NCBI GenBank assembly: GCA_040755975.1
Contig: JBFLZY010000011.1
Location: forward strand, 1-51,155
Direction: 5' to 3'
Origin: JAIMBK01 sp040755975
Lineage (GTDB): Bacteria; Bacillota; Desulfotomaculia; Desulfotomaculales; Nap2-2B
DNA: 51,155 nucleotides
Positions 1-8,592 of the stretch are shown here, in pieces; position 1 is the stretch's first letter, and each line of letters begins with the position of its first letter. The notes below the pieces were generated by a model that made no database searches, was not told the DNA's origin, and saw only the letters and a program-made list of their open reading frames with translations. The translations under genes were made by a program, and so were the position numbers.

Positions 1-685
1 GCTGGAAATCCTTGAGGACGGGCAACACCAGGTTGTCGACCACGTAATGAAACGTTTCGTCCGTCATGCCGGGAGGAAGCGGAATGTTGAGCGTGCGCGC
101 GAAGGCCCGGGGGCCGCCCAGTTCGTTGGGAAAACCGGAGCCCGGGTAAATCGTCCGGCCGTCCTGGTGAAAAGAGATAAACAAAACGTCAGGGTCGTGG
201 TAAAAGATGTCCTGCGTGCCGTCCCCATGGTGGACGTCTGAATCAACAATCGCCACTTTTTTGATCCCGTAGCGGCGGCGCAGGTATTCCACCAGGATGG
301 CTTCGTTGTTAATGTTGCAAAAACCGCGGTTGCCGTGCACTACGCGCATGGCGTGGTGGCCCGGTGGGCGCACCAGGGCAAAGCCATTTTTTATCTCCCC
401 GACAATAATCCGATCGCCCAGCAGCATTGTCGCTCCGGCAGCGATTAAATGGGCTTCCGTAATCCTGCTCTGCACCCGGGGAACGCAAAAGTGAACGCGG
501 CTGATATCGTGCAGGGTCGCCAGGCGCGGGGGATATTCCAGGATTTGCGGTAAATCCAAAACGCCTTCTTCAAAAATCTGGTCCCTGGTATAAAGCAATC
601 TTTCCTCTCTTTCCGGGTGGGTGGGCGAAATTGCCCAGTCAAAGGCCGGAAAAAATACGATGCCGGTCTTTTTAAGCACCATCAT
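1..685 (-). CDS. Histone deacetylase family protein (AcuC-like), C-terminus cut by window edge
   Basis: About 228 N-terminal residues of a zinc-dependent deacetylase of the histone deacetylase/acetoin utilization (AcuC)/acetylpolyamine amidohydrolase superfamily. The reading frame gives RPPGHHA near residue 105 and SDVHHGDGTQ near residue 148, the family's active-site His pair and the Asp-x-His zinc ligands. The stop lies outside the window. I place the start at the ATG pair at 685/682, preceded by a GAGGTGA ribosome site. This overlaps the last codons of the upstream hydantoinase-like gene by 14 bp, so the two are probably translationally coupled. The substrate cannot be told from sequence. 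In bacilli AcuC deacetylates acetyl-CoA synthetase, but no AMP-forming synthetase is visible here. Confidence 0.85.
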   Translation of the reverse strand, partial: MMVLKKTGIVFFPAFDWAISPTHPEREERLLYTRDQIFEEGVLDLPQILEYPPRLATLHDISRVHFCVPRVQSRITEAHLIAAGATMLLGDRIIVGEIKNGFALVRPPGHHAMRVVHGNRGFCNINNEAILVEYLRRRYGIKKVAIVDSDVHHGDGTQDIFYHDPDVLFISFHQDGRTIYPGSGFPNELGGPRAFARTLNIPLPPGMTDETFHYVVDNLVLPVLKDFQ

Positions 686-2369
686 CACTCACCTCAACTC
701 CGACATGATGGGTGATCCCTCTCTGGGACTGCACCACTATATCGTACAGCCGCCCTACCGTAACCCAGTCCCTGACCACGTTAAAAACTTCGTGCCTGGT
801 TACCTCCACTTCCTTTAAGTCTTTTTCCAGGCCGTACCTCGTAATGCGCTTAAAAAGCCACGTTTTGGCCAGTTCGATCGCTTTGCGCTCGTCAAAATGG
901 CCTTCTTGAAGTCGATCCTGATAACCCTCTTCTAAAACAGTATAGACTGCCTGCTCCGTATCTACCCGCAAACTTGCCTGCAAAGTGGGCCGGGCGACAG
1001 CGGCGCCAATGGCATTGGCAACGGGGGCGTAAGGCGGAATGATGGGCGAACAGCCCAAGCGGGCGGAGATCTGGGTGATAAAACCGGTAGCCCCTCCGCC
1101 CACGCCAACCACCGTGCCGGGCCGAACCTTTTTCTTTTGCAGCACTTCCCACACCCTGTACGCAGGTTCCTGCTCCCATTGTTTAAACATAAGCAGAACT
1201 TCCTGGCTGATGGTTTCGCAAACAAAGGAAACAATCCGTCTGGCTACTTCTTCATTGCTGATCCCCAAAGGTCCTCCCAGCGTGCCCATGGCCTCCCTGG
1301 CCCGTTCTTCATCGCCCAACATAACCAGACCGAGCACCCTTAGCGCATCAGTGGGCGTCGGCAGAGGGCCCCCCAGGCAGTACGGCAGGCCCATCCTTTC
1401 CGAATAAACGATAATCTCTTTCCCCACCCGGTCGCAGGCACTGTCCCCCCCTATGGGCACTGACTTCACCGCCAGGGTACGCACGTGCGTAAGGTAATCG
1501 TTGATCCTTGCTCCTTTGGAGGATAGGAGGGGCTGTCCGCTCAAAATTAAAGCAAGGTCGGTGGTCGTCCCGCCGATGTCGACCACTACGGAAGTTTCCC
1601 CGGCGGGTGTTAAAGCCTGGACGCCCAAAGTGCTGGCCGCCGGGCCGCTGAAGATGGTCTCAATGGCCGTTTCCGAAGAATACGAAAGGGGAAGCGTTCC
1701 GCCGTCCGCTTTTAAAATGAACACCGGGGCCTGAATATCGCGCTTGGCCAAAGCTTCCTGCACCGAACGGATAAAATTCCGGTATTTTTCCCTGGTGGCG
1801 CAGGCCAGGTAGGTAGACACCACCCGCCGGGGGAAATTCAGTTGCCCGGCAACTTTGTGGCCAAGTTCACAATGCCAGTCAGGAAATTTTTGCGCAATGT
1901 ATTTTCCCACTTTCACCTCGTGGCTATTGTTGCGCGAGGAAAACTTTCCTACAACCGCTACTTTCCGGTAATTTTTTGCGGCCAGATCCTGAAGGGCCTG
2001 ATCAACCGCAGCTAAATCCACAGGGACAATTTCTCTTCCCCGGTAATCGACGGCGCCGGGAATTACGTAAGTATCTGTTGGAAAATTAGCTAATTTATAG
2101 CTTAATCCGGGGCCGGGCATGATTAAAAGGCCGACTCGGTCATATTTTTTTTCGGCAATCAGGTTGGTAATCATGGTTGTGCTAAAAACTACCCTTTTAA
2201 TGAACTCTCCGGGAATCCCCTGTGTAATAATTCTATCGAACGCTTCTAAAAGGGAAGAAAGCAAATCTTCTCTGGTGGGCACCTTGACCATTGCGCGCAC
2301 AATACCCTTTTCTAAAAGTACCGCGTCTGTATAAGTACCGCCTACATCCACCCCGATATACACGCGCAT
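672..2369 (-). CDS. Hydantoinase/oxoprolinase (HyuA) family protein
   Basis: 565 residues in the actin-like ATPase fold of HyuA/5-oxoprolinase proteins. The first phosphate loop is at the N-terminus (DVGGTYTDAVLL, residues 8-19) and a second acidic-glycine loop (VDIGGTTTDLALI) lies near residue 270. Family members hydrolyse hydantoins or 5-oxoproline in an ATP-dependent way, usually with a HyuB partner. No hyuB is next to this gene, and the protein is shorter than typical HyuA enzymes. That makes a conventional hydantoinase uncertain, and 'family protein' is the safe call. The ATG at 2369 follows a GGGGGTGG stretch. It overlaps the deacetylase gene downstream, suggesting an operon. The upstream 200 bp gap to miaB holds no clear signal. 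Confidence 0.85.
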   Translation of the reverse strand: MRVYIGVDVGGTYTDAVLLEKGIVRAMVKVPTREDLLSSLLEAFDRIITQGIPGEFIKRVVFSTTMITNLIAEKKYDRVGLLIMPGPGLSYKLANFPTDTYVIPGAVDYRGREIVPVDLAAVDQALQDLAAKNYRKVAVVGKFSSRNNSHEVKVGKYIAQKFPDWHCELGHKVAGQLNFPRRVVSTYLACATREKYRNFIRSVQEALAKRDIQAPVFILKADGGTLPLSYSSETAIETIFSGPAASTLGVQALTPAGETSVVVDIGGTTTDLALILSGQPLLSSKGARINDYLTHVRTLAVKSVPIGGDSACDRVGKEIIVYSERMGLPYCLGGPLPTPTDALRVLGLVMLGDEERAREAMGTLGGPLGISNEEVARRIVSFVCETISQEVLLMFKQWEQEPAYRVWEVLQKKKVRPGTVVGVGGGATGFITQISARLGCSPIIPPYAPVANAIGAAVARPTLQASLRVDTEQAVYTVLEEGYQDRLQEGHFDERKAIELAKTWLFKRITRYGLEKDLKEVEVTRHEVFNVVRDWVTVGRLYDIVVQSQRGITHHVGVEVSDDGA

Positions 2370-2570
2370 CCACCCCCAAAATCCTTTAGCCGGTTACCAA
2401 TTTGTTAACTCGTAATAATGTTTTGAAAAATGGAATTCTCCAACAGATCCCTTAAATCCTTCTGGCAATCAAATATTTCTAGAAATTTCTATCTGGCAAG
2501 TAAATGCTTGGTTCAGTAATTGGGAGAAAAGTACCCCCGTCCCTGATTCATCCCCCTGGATTTCCACCTC

Positions 2571-3914
2571 TTAATTCCTGATTCCTTCCAGGTGGGTGAG
2601 CTTGCCGCGGACAATTTTCACATCAATAAATTTTCCCACCAGATGGGAAGAACCAGGGAAGACCACAAGCTTGTTGGTGCGGGTTCTTCCGCTGAGCATC
2701 TGGGGATTGGTTTTGCTTTCCCCGTCAACCAGAATACGTCGAATTTTGCCCTCCTCGCGCCTATTGATTGCTTTGGTAATCCCGTTCTGTATTTCGATTA
2801 AGGTTTTGATTCGCTCCCGTTTCACTTCTTCTTCCACCTGCCCGGGCATGCGCGCGGCCGGCGTACCTGGACGGGTGTTGTAAACAAACATAAAAGCACT
2901 GTCAAAGCGCACCTCTTCCACCAGATCTAAAGTCTGGGCAAAATCCTCATCCGTTTCGCCTGGAAAACCGACCATAATATCGGTGGTAATCGCCACCCCC
3001 GGAATGGATTTCCGGATTCTGGCGGTCAGTTCAAGGTAATCCTCGCGCGTGTAGCCCCGGTTCATCATCTGCAGGATATGGTTGCTCCCCGACTGAACGG
3101 GAAGGTGAATGTGCTCACAAATCTTCTCGCCCCGGGAAATTACGTCAATCAGCCGGGCGGTAAAATCCCTGGGGTGAGAGGTGGTGAAACGAATGCGTTC
3201 AATCCCTTCGATCTTATTTACTTCGGCCAGAAGCCCGGCAAAGTCAATTTCAACCGGCAGATCCCGCCCGTAAGAATTTACATTCTGGCCAAGCAGCGTT
3301 ACTTCCTTATAACCCCCGGCAGCCAGGTTTTTTACTTCCGCGATAATGTCGTCCGGGTGCCGGCTGCACTCCCTGCCCCTCACGTAGGGAACGATACAGT
3401 AGGTGCAAAAATTATTGCACCCGTAGGTAATGACTACCCAGGCCTTGACTCCGCTAACTCTCTTGATCGGAAGGCCTTCGGGAACCGGGCTGGAACGGTC
3501 CAGCAACTCCACGACGGTGCGCTGGCCTTCGCTGGCCCGTTCGATCAATTCTTTCAGCTGGGGCAGGTTACGCGTACCGAAGATCAGGTCAACGTAAGGA
3601 AAGCGGTTCTTTATTTTTTGGGCGACTGCCTCCTGCTGGGTCATGCACCCGCCTACGCCGATGATCAGGTCCGGTCTGTTCATTTTTAGTTTCCGCAACT
3701 GTCCGAGCAGCCCGTAGACCTTGTTTTCCGCGGTTTCCCGCACGCAGCAGGTGTTGATCAAGATTATATCTGCTTCCTCTTTTTGCTCTGCCGGCCGGTA
3801 GCCCATTTCTTCCAGGATGCCGGCCATTACCTCGGAGTCGTGCTCATTCATCTGACAACCGTAAGTGATCATGAAATACTTAAGAGAATGCCCGCTTTTC
3901 TTGTTCACAACCAT
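2571..3914 (-). CDS. miaB: tRNA-2-methylthio-N6-dimethylallyladenosine synthase MiaB
   Basis: A 447-residue radical SAM methylthiotransferase that converts i6A37 to ms2i6A37 in tRNAs reading UNN codons. The N-terminal UPF0004 domain has the auxiliary cluster cysteines C20 (YGCQMNE), C56 (INTCCVRE) and C90 (GGCMTQQ). The radical SAM triad C166/C170/C173 lies in YGCNNFCTYCIVPYVRGRE, and a TRAM domain closes the C-terminus. Length and motif order are normal for MiaB rather than MtaB/RimO. Start at ATG 3914 after an AAGGAG; a GTG two codons later (3908) has better spacing. It is followed by about 200 bp with no visible terminator before the hydantoinase-like gene. Confidence 0.96.
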   Translation of the reverse strand: MVVNKKSGHSLKYFMITYGCQMNEHDSEVMAGILEEMGYRPAEQKEEADIILINTCCVRETAENKVYGLLGQLRKLKMNRPDLIIGVGGCMTQQEAVAQKIKNRFPYVDLIFGTRNLPQLKELIERASEGQRTVVELLDRSSPVPEGLPIKRVSGVKAWVVITYGCNNFCTYCIVPYVRGRECSRHPDDIIAEVKNLAAGGYKEVTLLGQNVNSYGRDLPVEIDFAGLLAEVNKIEGIERIRFTTSHPRDFTARLIDVISRGEKICEHIHLPVQSGSNHILQMMNRGYTREDYLELTARIRKSIPGVAITTDIMVGFPGETDEDFAQTLDLVEEVRFDSAFMFVYNTRPGTPAARMPGQVEEEVKRERIKTLIEIQNGITKAINRREEGKIRRILVDGESKTNPQMLSGRTRTNKLVVFPGSSHLVGKFIDVKIVRGKLTHLEGIRN

Positions 3915-4042
3915 GGTCTCCTTAAAGTAGGCGCGCTAACATTATTATAACGTAAATCTCTTCAACTACAAAGAGCTTAAGAGCGATGACCCGGCGCTAT
4001 TCCCTGCCTTCGCAAAATATTGCCTGCCGAAAAAAATTAAAA

Positions 4043-4065
4043 GAAAAAACCGGGACATTCCCGGT
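4043..4065 (-). terminator. Rho-independent terminator after cheW
   Basis: On the minus strand a 7-bp stem (4065-4059 pairing with 4055-4049, arms ACCGGGA and its complement) with a 3-nt loop is followed directly by a run of U residues (A-run at 4044-4049 on the plus strand). It lies 40 bp beyond the cheW stop. Confidence 0.85.
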
Positions 4066-4105
4066 CCTTCCCTATGCGAACCTTTTTACCAGCCGGCATA
4101 TTTCT

Positions 4106-4519
4106 TTAAAGCACTTTTTCCAGATTTAAGAGCAGCCACAAACGATCGTCTTTTTTCACCACGCCGCTTAAATAGTCCACATCATCACCCACAACCGAAG
4201 GCGGCTCCACTTCGTTTTCTGTGTATCGCCCCACTTCCGACACATTATCCACGATAATACCTACTTTTTGACCTTTAAATTCCACCACGATGATCCGCGT
4301 GGAGTCATCGTAGCCTCTGACCGGCAAATTAAGGCACCTGTTCATGTTGACGACGGGAATAATATTTCCTCTTAAATTAATAATCCCCTCCACGTAATGC
4401 TTGGTGTTCGGCACCCGGGTAATGGTGGTCATCCGCACAATTTCCTGGGTCTTATAAATCGGTAAAGCGTATTGCTGGTCGTTTAATTGAAAAATGACAA
4501 GTTGCCCTTCCTGATTCAT
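4106..4519 (-). CDS. cheW: CheW-like chemotaxis coupling protein
   Basis: A 137-residue stand-alone CheW domain, the adaptor that links chemoreceptors to the CheA kinase. Typical segments are visible: LVIFQLNDQQYALPI at the N-terminus, VEGIINLRGNIIPVVN near residue 55, and VGIIVDNVSEV near residue 91. ATG at 4519 follows AAGGAGG. It lies 44 bp downstream of the DAHP synthase gene and ends at a terminator, so the two may be co-transcribed. No cheA, receptor or flagellar gene is nearby, so it could also serve a non-chemotactic signalling array. Confidence 0.93.
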   Translation of the reverse strand: MNQEGQLVIFQLNDQQYALPIYKTQEIVRMTTITRVPNTKHYVEGIINLRGNIIPVVNMNRCLNLPVRGYDDSTRIIVVEFKGQKVGIIVDNVSEVGRYTENEVEPPSVVGDDVDYLSGVVKKDDRLWLLLNLEKVL

Positions 4520-4563
4520 GTTCCTTTAACCTCCTTAAGATTTGTAGGCGCAAGTGCCTTTGC

Positions 4564-5577
4564 TCACAATTTTTTGCCGGTTACAGCGGCAATTTTCCGC
4601 AGTTCGGCCATCATGGACGCAAAATTTTCCGGGGTAAGCGATTGCGGTCCGTCACACAAAGCCTCCTGCGGGTTGGGGTGGACTTCCACGAGCAGCCCGT
4701 CCGCCCCGGCGGCCAGAGCGGCGCGGGCCATGGCTGGAACGTAGCGCCACTTTCCGATCGCGTGGCTGGGATCAACGACTACCGGCAGGTGGCTTAAATG
4801 TTTCACTACCGGAATGGCGCACAGGTCCAAAGTATTGCGCGTGTACGTTTCAAAACTCCGGATGCCTCTTTCACATAAAATAACCTGGTGGTTCCCTCCG
4901 GCCATAATATACTCGGCGGCCATCAACCACTCCTCGATGGTGGCGGAAAGTCCCCGCTTTAAAAGAATCGGCCTGTTGACCGCGGCCACTTCTTTTAACA
5001 GGGTAAAGTTCTGCATGTTGCGCGTGCCGATTTGTAATATATCAGCGTATTCAGCAACCACCGGTACGGCCCGGGTATCCATTACCTCGGTGACAATATA
5101 CAAACCGGTAGCGGCGCGGGCCTCGGCAAGTAGTTCCAACCCTTCTCTTTCCAGCCCCTGGAACGAATAAGGAGAAGTGCGCGGTTTATAGGCTCCCCCG
5201 CGTAAAATTGTCGCCCCCGCTTCTTTAACCTGCTGCGCCACGGCCAGCAATTGTTCCCGGCTTTCCACCGCACAGGGCCCGGCCATGATCTGAATTACTT
5301 CGCCACCGATTTCCAAATTTCCTACTTTGATTAGCGAATCTTCCTGTTTAAATATTCGGCTTGCCAGTTTATACGGTTGAAGGATCGGGACAACTTTTTC
5401 TACCCCGTCCATTGCTTCTAAGCCAAGGTCGCCGGCCCGTGTCCGGTCACCGATGGCGCCGATAATGGTCCTTTCCACGCCCCGGGAAAGGTGAATCCGG
5501 AAGCCTGCTCTTTCCAGGCGTCTGATCACGGCATTAATCTGATCCTCATTGGCATTATGAGCCATCACAACCACCAT
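4564..5577 (-). CDS. aroF: 3-deoxy-7-phosphoheptulonate synthase (DAHP synthase, AroF/AroA-I-beta type)
   Basis: Condenses phosphoenolpyruvate with erythrose 4-phosphate, the first step of the shikimate pathway. The chosen product is 337 residues, the usual length for the Thermotoga-type enzyme with an N-terminal ferredoxin-like regulatory domain (about residues 1-70) followed by the TIM barrel. Seen: IMAGPCAVESREQ and RGGAYKPRTSPYSFQG. The open frame runs to 5730, but that extension is hydrophobic, unlike the family, and lies inside a leader. ATG 5577 has GGAAGGGG upstream and gives the expected MVVVMAHN start. It lies 3' of the trp operon, so the supply of aromatic precursor and tryptophan synthesis are neighbours. 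It has its own promoter, small ORF and terminator upstream. Confidence 0.95.
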   Translation of the reverse strand: MVVVMAHNANEDQINAVIRRLERAGFRIHLSRGVERTIIGAIGDRTRAGDLGLEAMDGVEKVVPILQPYKLASRIFKQEDSLIKVGNLEIGGEVIQIMAGPCAVESREQLLAVAQQVKEAGATILRGGAYKPRTSPYSFQGLEREGLELLAEARAATGLYIVTEVMDTRAVPVVAEYADILQIGTRNMQNFTLLKEVAAVNRPILLKRGLSATIEEWLMAAEYIMAGGNHQVILCERGIRSFETYTRNTLDLCAIPVVKHLSHLPVVVDPSHAIGKWRYVPAMARAALAAGADGLLVEVHPNPQEALCDGPQSLTPENFASMMAELRKIAAVTGKKL

Positions 5578-5666
5578 AATTCCTGCCCCTTCCCTAAAAA
5601 ATATTTTTCCGTGAAAAGATAGAATCAAAATTCTCCTAAGCCAGAGTGGAGAGAAAATATAAAACA

Positions 5667-5707
5667 AAGGGAAACGCCATGCCCCGACCACAGTGAGCAG
5701 TTTCACT
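5667..5707 (-). repeat. Fragment of the interspersed repeat family in the aroF leader
   Basis: The minus-strand sequence matches the plus-strand left end of the 12692-12960 repeat over about 42 bp with one short gap (shared blocks: GAAACTGCTCA and GGGGCATGGCGTT). Similarity stops toward the aroF start, so this is a partial copy. It contains a short hairpin (CAGTGA ... TCACTG) immediately downstream of the leader terminator. Confidence 0.6.
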
Positions 5708-5716
5708 GAAGATAAC

Positions 5717-5741
5717 AAAAAAGCACTCACAGGGGAGTGCC
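5717..5741 (-). terminator. Terminator in the aroF leader (candidate attenuator)
   Basis: Stem GCACTC/GAGTGC (5740-5735 with 5728-5723), 6-nt loop, then six U residues (5722-5717). It starts one base after the stop of a 25-codon ORF and lies 140 bp before the aroF start. It may simply end trp operon transcription, or act as an attenuator for aroF. Confidence 0.75.
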
Positions 5742-5742
5742 T

Positions 5743-5820
5743 TTAGTGGTGATAAACACCTTGTACCGCCTCCTCTGCCATTCTACCGTTCTCCGCCTGG
5801 CTTTCCTCATTAGTCGACAT
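5743..5820 (-). CDS. Possible 25-residue leader peptide upstream of aroF
   Basis: ATG at 5820 opens a 25-codon frame ending in Val-Tyr-His-His-stop, and the stop is immediately followed by the terminator stem at 5740. An AGGA lies 11 nt before the ATG, a weak ribosome site. The layout (promoter, short ORF, terminator, aromatic biosynthesis gene) matches a ribosome-mediated attenuator. However, only one aromatic codon (Tyr) and two His codons sit at the critical position, and there is no Trp or Phe run. No homolog is known to me; the coding claim rests on layout alone. Confidence 0.35.
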   Translation of the reverse strand: MSTNEESQAENGRMAEEAVQGVYHH

Positions 5821-5845
5821 AAAACCAGCCGTCCTGCATTTTTAT

Positions 5846-5874
5846 ATGTTAACATAATTATCCACTCCGGGCAA
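5846..5874 (-). promoter_or_regulatory. Candidate sigma-A promoter for aroF leader
   Basis: -35 TTGCCC (5874-5869), 17-bp spacer, -10 TAACAT (5851-5846). Each box matches 4 of 6 consensus positions. It lies between the trpA stop and the leader ORF. Confidence 0.45.
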
Positions 5875-5933
5875 TCCCCGCTTACTTTTAAATTTTTAGA
5901 TTCTGTTTCGTGCTTATCCTGCTTTGCTGTTCT

Positions 5934-6731
5934 TTAACCTAATACCGATTTTATTTCCCTGGTTAATCTGGCAACCGCCTGAACAGCCGCCGGACCCTGT
6001 TCGGCCACGATGTTAACGATGGCGCTCCCCACCACCACGGAATCACAAAAAGGCGCCGTCCGGGCGGCCTGAAGCGGCCCGGCGATTCCGAAACCAACGG
6101 CTAGAGGCAAGCTGATCTGCTCCCGAACCCTGCCGGTGAACAGCCCCAGATCTGTATCGATTTGCTCCCGGGCGCCGGTTACACCCGTAATGGAAACGCA
6201 GTATACAAAGCCGCGGGCGCAGGCGGCGATTTTTTTTAAACGGTTTTCTGTTGTGGTCGGCGCCGCCAGCGGAATCAACGCCAGACCCGCGGAGTCCGCG
6301 GCCCGCAGCAACGGCCCGGCCTCTTCAACCGGCAGATCGGGAACAATCAGGCCGTCCACGCCGGCCCGGAGGCTGTCCCGGACGAACCTTTCCAAACCGT
6401 ATTGGAGGACGGGATTATAATAGGTCATGAAGATCAGAGGAACCTCCGAACGTTCGCGGATTCGGGCCGCCGTACGGACGATCTGGCTCACCCGCACACC
6501 TTTGGCTAAAGCCCTGCAAGACGCTTTTTGAATCGTGGGGCCGTCGGCTACGGGATCGGAAAAAGGAATTCCCAGCTCAATTAAATCGGCGCCCGCCTTT
6601 TCCATTGCTACAGCCAGCTGGACAGTAGTGTCCAGGTCGGGGTCGCCGGCCGTAACGTAAGTGATCAATCCCTTTTGGCGATTAGCGGCCAGTTCGGCAA
6701 ATTTTCCGGCAATCCGGTTGGCTCCCGGCAT
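5934..6731 (-). CDS. trpA: Tryptophan synthase alpha chain
   Basis: 265 residues. It cleaves indole-3-glycerol phosphate to indole and glyceraldehyde 3-phosphate, and the indole is channelled to TrpB. The family signature ELGIPFSDPVADGPTIQ carries the catalytic Glu near residue 53, with the catalytic Asp a little downstream (Asp-60 in the family numbering). The FVYCVSITGVTG loop is near residue 175. Start ATG 6731 lies one base after the trpB stop, so translation is coupled. It is the last gene of trpEGDCFBA. The nearest terminator downstream is the one in the aroF leader, about 190 bp away. Confidence 0.97.
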   Translation of the reverse strand: MPGANRIAGKFAELAANRQKGLITYVTAGDPDLDTTVQLAVAMEKAGADLIELGIPFSDPVADGPTIQKASCRALAKGVRVSQIVRTAARIRERSEVPLIFMTYYNPVLQYGLERFVRDSLRAGVDGLIVPDLPVEEAGPLLRAADSAGLALIPLAAPTTTENRLKKIAACARGFVYCVSITGVTGAREQIDTDLGLFTGRVREQISLPLAVGFGIAGPLQAARTAPFCDSVVVGSAIVNIVAEQGPAAVQAVARLTREIKSVLG

Positions 6732-6732
6732 C

Positions 6733-7920
6733 TTACTTACCCTCCAAAATTTTACTTAAGGTTTCCACGTCTTTATCTCCCCGGCCGGAAAGGTTCACCA
6801 CGATTACTTGCGCGGGTGTCAGGGCAGGGGCAATTTTCGCCGCCTGCGCAAGCGCGTGGGCGCTTTCCAAAGCCGGGAGGATGCCTTCCGTGCGCGCCAG
6901 CAACCGGAAGGCCGCCAGGGCTTCTGCGTCGGTCACCGCGGTATAAACAACCCGGCCACTTTCTTTCAGGTAGCTGTGCTCGGGGCCTACTCCGGGATAG
7001 TCCAGGCCGGCGGAAATAGAATGGGCCAGCTGTATTTGCCCGTCCTCATCCTGGAGAACGTAGCTGAAAGAGCCGTGCAGAACGCCCGGCCGGCCGCAAT
7101 TCAGTGTAGCGGCGTGCCGCCCGGTGGCCAGCCCCCGGCCGGCCGCCTCGACGCCGATCAGCTGCACTTCTTCATTTTGCAAAAAAGGATAGAAGATCCC
7201 TAAGGAATTGCTCCCCCCGCCCACGCAGGCCAGGATGCAGTCGGGCAACCTTCCGGTATACTCAAGAATTTGCTCTTTGGTTTCCTCGCCGATGATCTTT
7301 TGAAAATCCCTGACCATCATGGGATAGGGGTGGGGCCCGGCCACCGAGCCAAGCAAGTAATAAGTGGTCTCCACGTTGGTCACCCAATCGCGCAAGGCTT
7401 CGTTCATGGCGTCCTTCAGGGTTTTCCTCCCGGTTGCAACAGGGATTACCTCCGCTCCTAAAAACCGCATTCGAAAAACGTTCAAGGCCTGCCGGGCCAT
7501 GTCTTCTTCGCCCATGTAAATGACGCAGGCGAGCCCGCAAAGGGCGGCCGCCGTGGCGGTGGCCACCCCGTGCTGCCCCGCCCCCGTTTCGGCGATAATT
7601 CGCCGTTTCCCCATCCGCCGGGCAAGCAGAATTTGCCCGATGGTGTTGTTAATTTTATGCGCCCCGGTGTGGTTGAGATCCTCCCGCTTAAGGAATATCC
7701 TCGCCCCGCCGAGCGCTTTGGTCAACCGCTCAGCAAAATATAACGGCGAAGGACGCCCAACATAATTTTTCAGGTAATAGTTCAGCTCCCGGTGAAATTC
7801 CGGATCCCCACGCACGGCCAGGTACCCTTTTTCCAGTTCTTCCAGGGCGCTCATTAAGGTTTCAGGCACGTAACGACCGCCGAAACGGCCAAAATAACCG
7901 CGTTCGTCTGGCATGCTCAT
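6733..7920 (-). CDS. trpB: Tryptophan synthase beta chain
   Basis: 395 residues, PLP-dependent condensation of indole with serine. The PLP-binding lysine is K89 in LNHTGAHKINN. GAGQHGVATATAAAL follows, and GGGSNSLGIF near residue 235 is the phosphate-binding loop. Length and motifs indicate the TrpB1 type that pairs with TrpA, not the longer stand-alone TrpB2. Start ATG 7920 lies 6 bp after the trpF stop with AAGAGG upstream. Confidence 0.97.
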   Translation of the reverse strand: MSMPDERGYFGRFGGRYVPETLMSALEELEKGYLAVRGDPEFHRELNYYLKNYVGRPSPLYFAERLTKALGGARIFLKREDLNHTGAHKINNTIGQILLARRMGKRRIIAETGAGQHGVATATAAALCGLACVIYMGEEDMARQALNVFRMRFLGAEVIPVATGRKTLKDAMNEALRDWVTNVETTYYLLGSVAGPHPYPMMVRDFQKIIGEETKEQILEYTGRLPDCILACVGGGSNSLGIFYPFLQNEEVQLIGVEAAGRGLATGRHAATLNCGRPGVLHGSFSYVLQDEDGQIQLAHSISAGLDYPGVGPEHSYLKESGRVVYTAVTDAEALAAFRLLARTEGILPALESAHALAQAAKIAPALTPAQVIVVNLSGRGDKDVETLSKILEGK

Positions 7921-7926
7921 TTTTCT

Positions 7927-8532
7927 TCAAACCTCTTTTGCTTTTTTGATAAATTCCCTTATCTTTTCCTTATCCTTGCGTCCGTCCGTCTCTACCCCGC
8001 TGCTTGCGTCCACGCCGTAAGGCAGGGCAGTCCGGATCGCTTCCCGGACATTTTGCGGATTGAGCCCGCCGGCGAGAATTATTCGTTTATCGCTCCTTAA
8101 TTCCCTGGTGATCCGCCAGTCAAAGCATTGCCCGGTTCCCCCCGCAGAACCCGGTACGTAGGTATCCAGTAAGACGGCAGTTACGTCATAATTATTCAGC
8201 ACGGGGAGGAAATTTCCTTTTCCTACCCGAAAAGCCTTAATTACCGGTGCGCCGGTGCGCCGGCAGTATTCGGGAGATTCTGAGCCGTGCAGTTGCACCG
8301 CGTCCAACCGGCAAAAGTAGACTATTTCCTGCAATTGTTCCAGCGGCGCGTCGACAAATACACCAATTTTCATCACGGCGGGGGGCAATGCCTGGCCAAT
8401 GGTGCGGACCTGCGCCGGGGTAACCCGCCGCGGGCTGGCGGCAAAGACAAAACCCAGGGCGTCAGCGCCCGCCCGGGCGGCAAAAAGCGCCGTTTCCACA
8501 TCTTGAATACCGCAAATCTTCACCCAGACCAT
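7927..8532 (-). CDS. trpF: Phosphoribosylanthranilate isomerase
   Basis: 201 residues, a TIM barrel that performs the Amadori rearrangement of phosphoribosylanthranilate. The N-terminal VKICGIQDVETA contains the catalytic Cys (KICG), and the C-terminal half has LAGGLNPQNV and DASSGVET with the catalytic Asp. Start ATG 8532 has GAGGAG nearby. It is separated from trpC by 124 bp, the only long gap in an otherwise tightly packed operon. That gap carries a repeat fragment at 8593-8647. Confidence 0.96.
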   Translation of the reverse strand: MVWVKICGIQDVETALFAARAGADALGFVFAASPRRVTPAQVRTIGQALPPAVMKIGVFVDAPLEQLQEIVYFCRLDAVQLHGSESPEYCRRTGAPVIKAFRVGKGNFLPVLNNYDVTAVLLDTYVPGSAGGTGQCFDWRITRELRSDKRIILAGGLNPQNVREAIRTALPYGVDASSGVETDGRKDKEKIREFIKKAKEV

Positions 8533-8592
8533 AGGAGCATCTCCTCAAAAGCAAGATGTACTTCACCGAATTCAATTTATCCATCTATCCCG

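Noticed and set aside
5578..5730. N-terminal 51-residue extension of DAHP synthase
   Set aside because: Open frame but hydrophobic, without ribosome site, and located in leader sequence with a repeat fragment. ATG 5577 gives the normal family length.
5577..5820. T-box riboswitch upstream of aroF
   Set aside because: A GGCGGTAC stretch in the leader faintly resembles the T-box core, but the full conserved box, the AGTA-type stem I features and a competing antiterminator are not visible. The terminator lies directly behind a short ORF instead.
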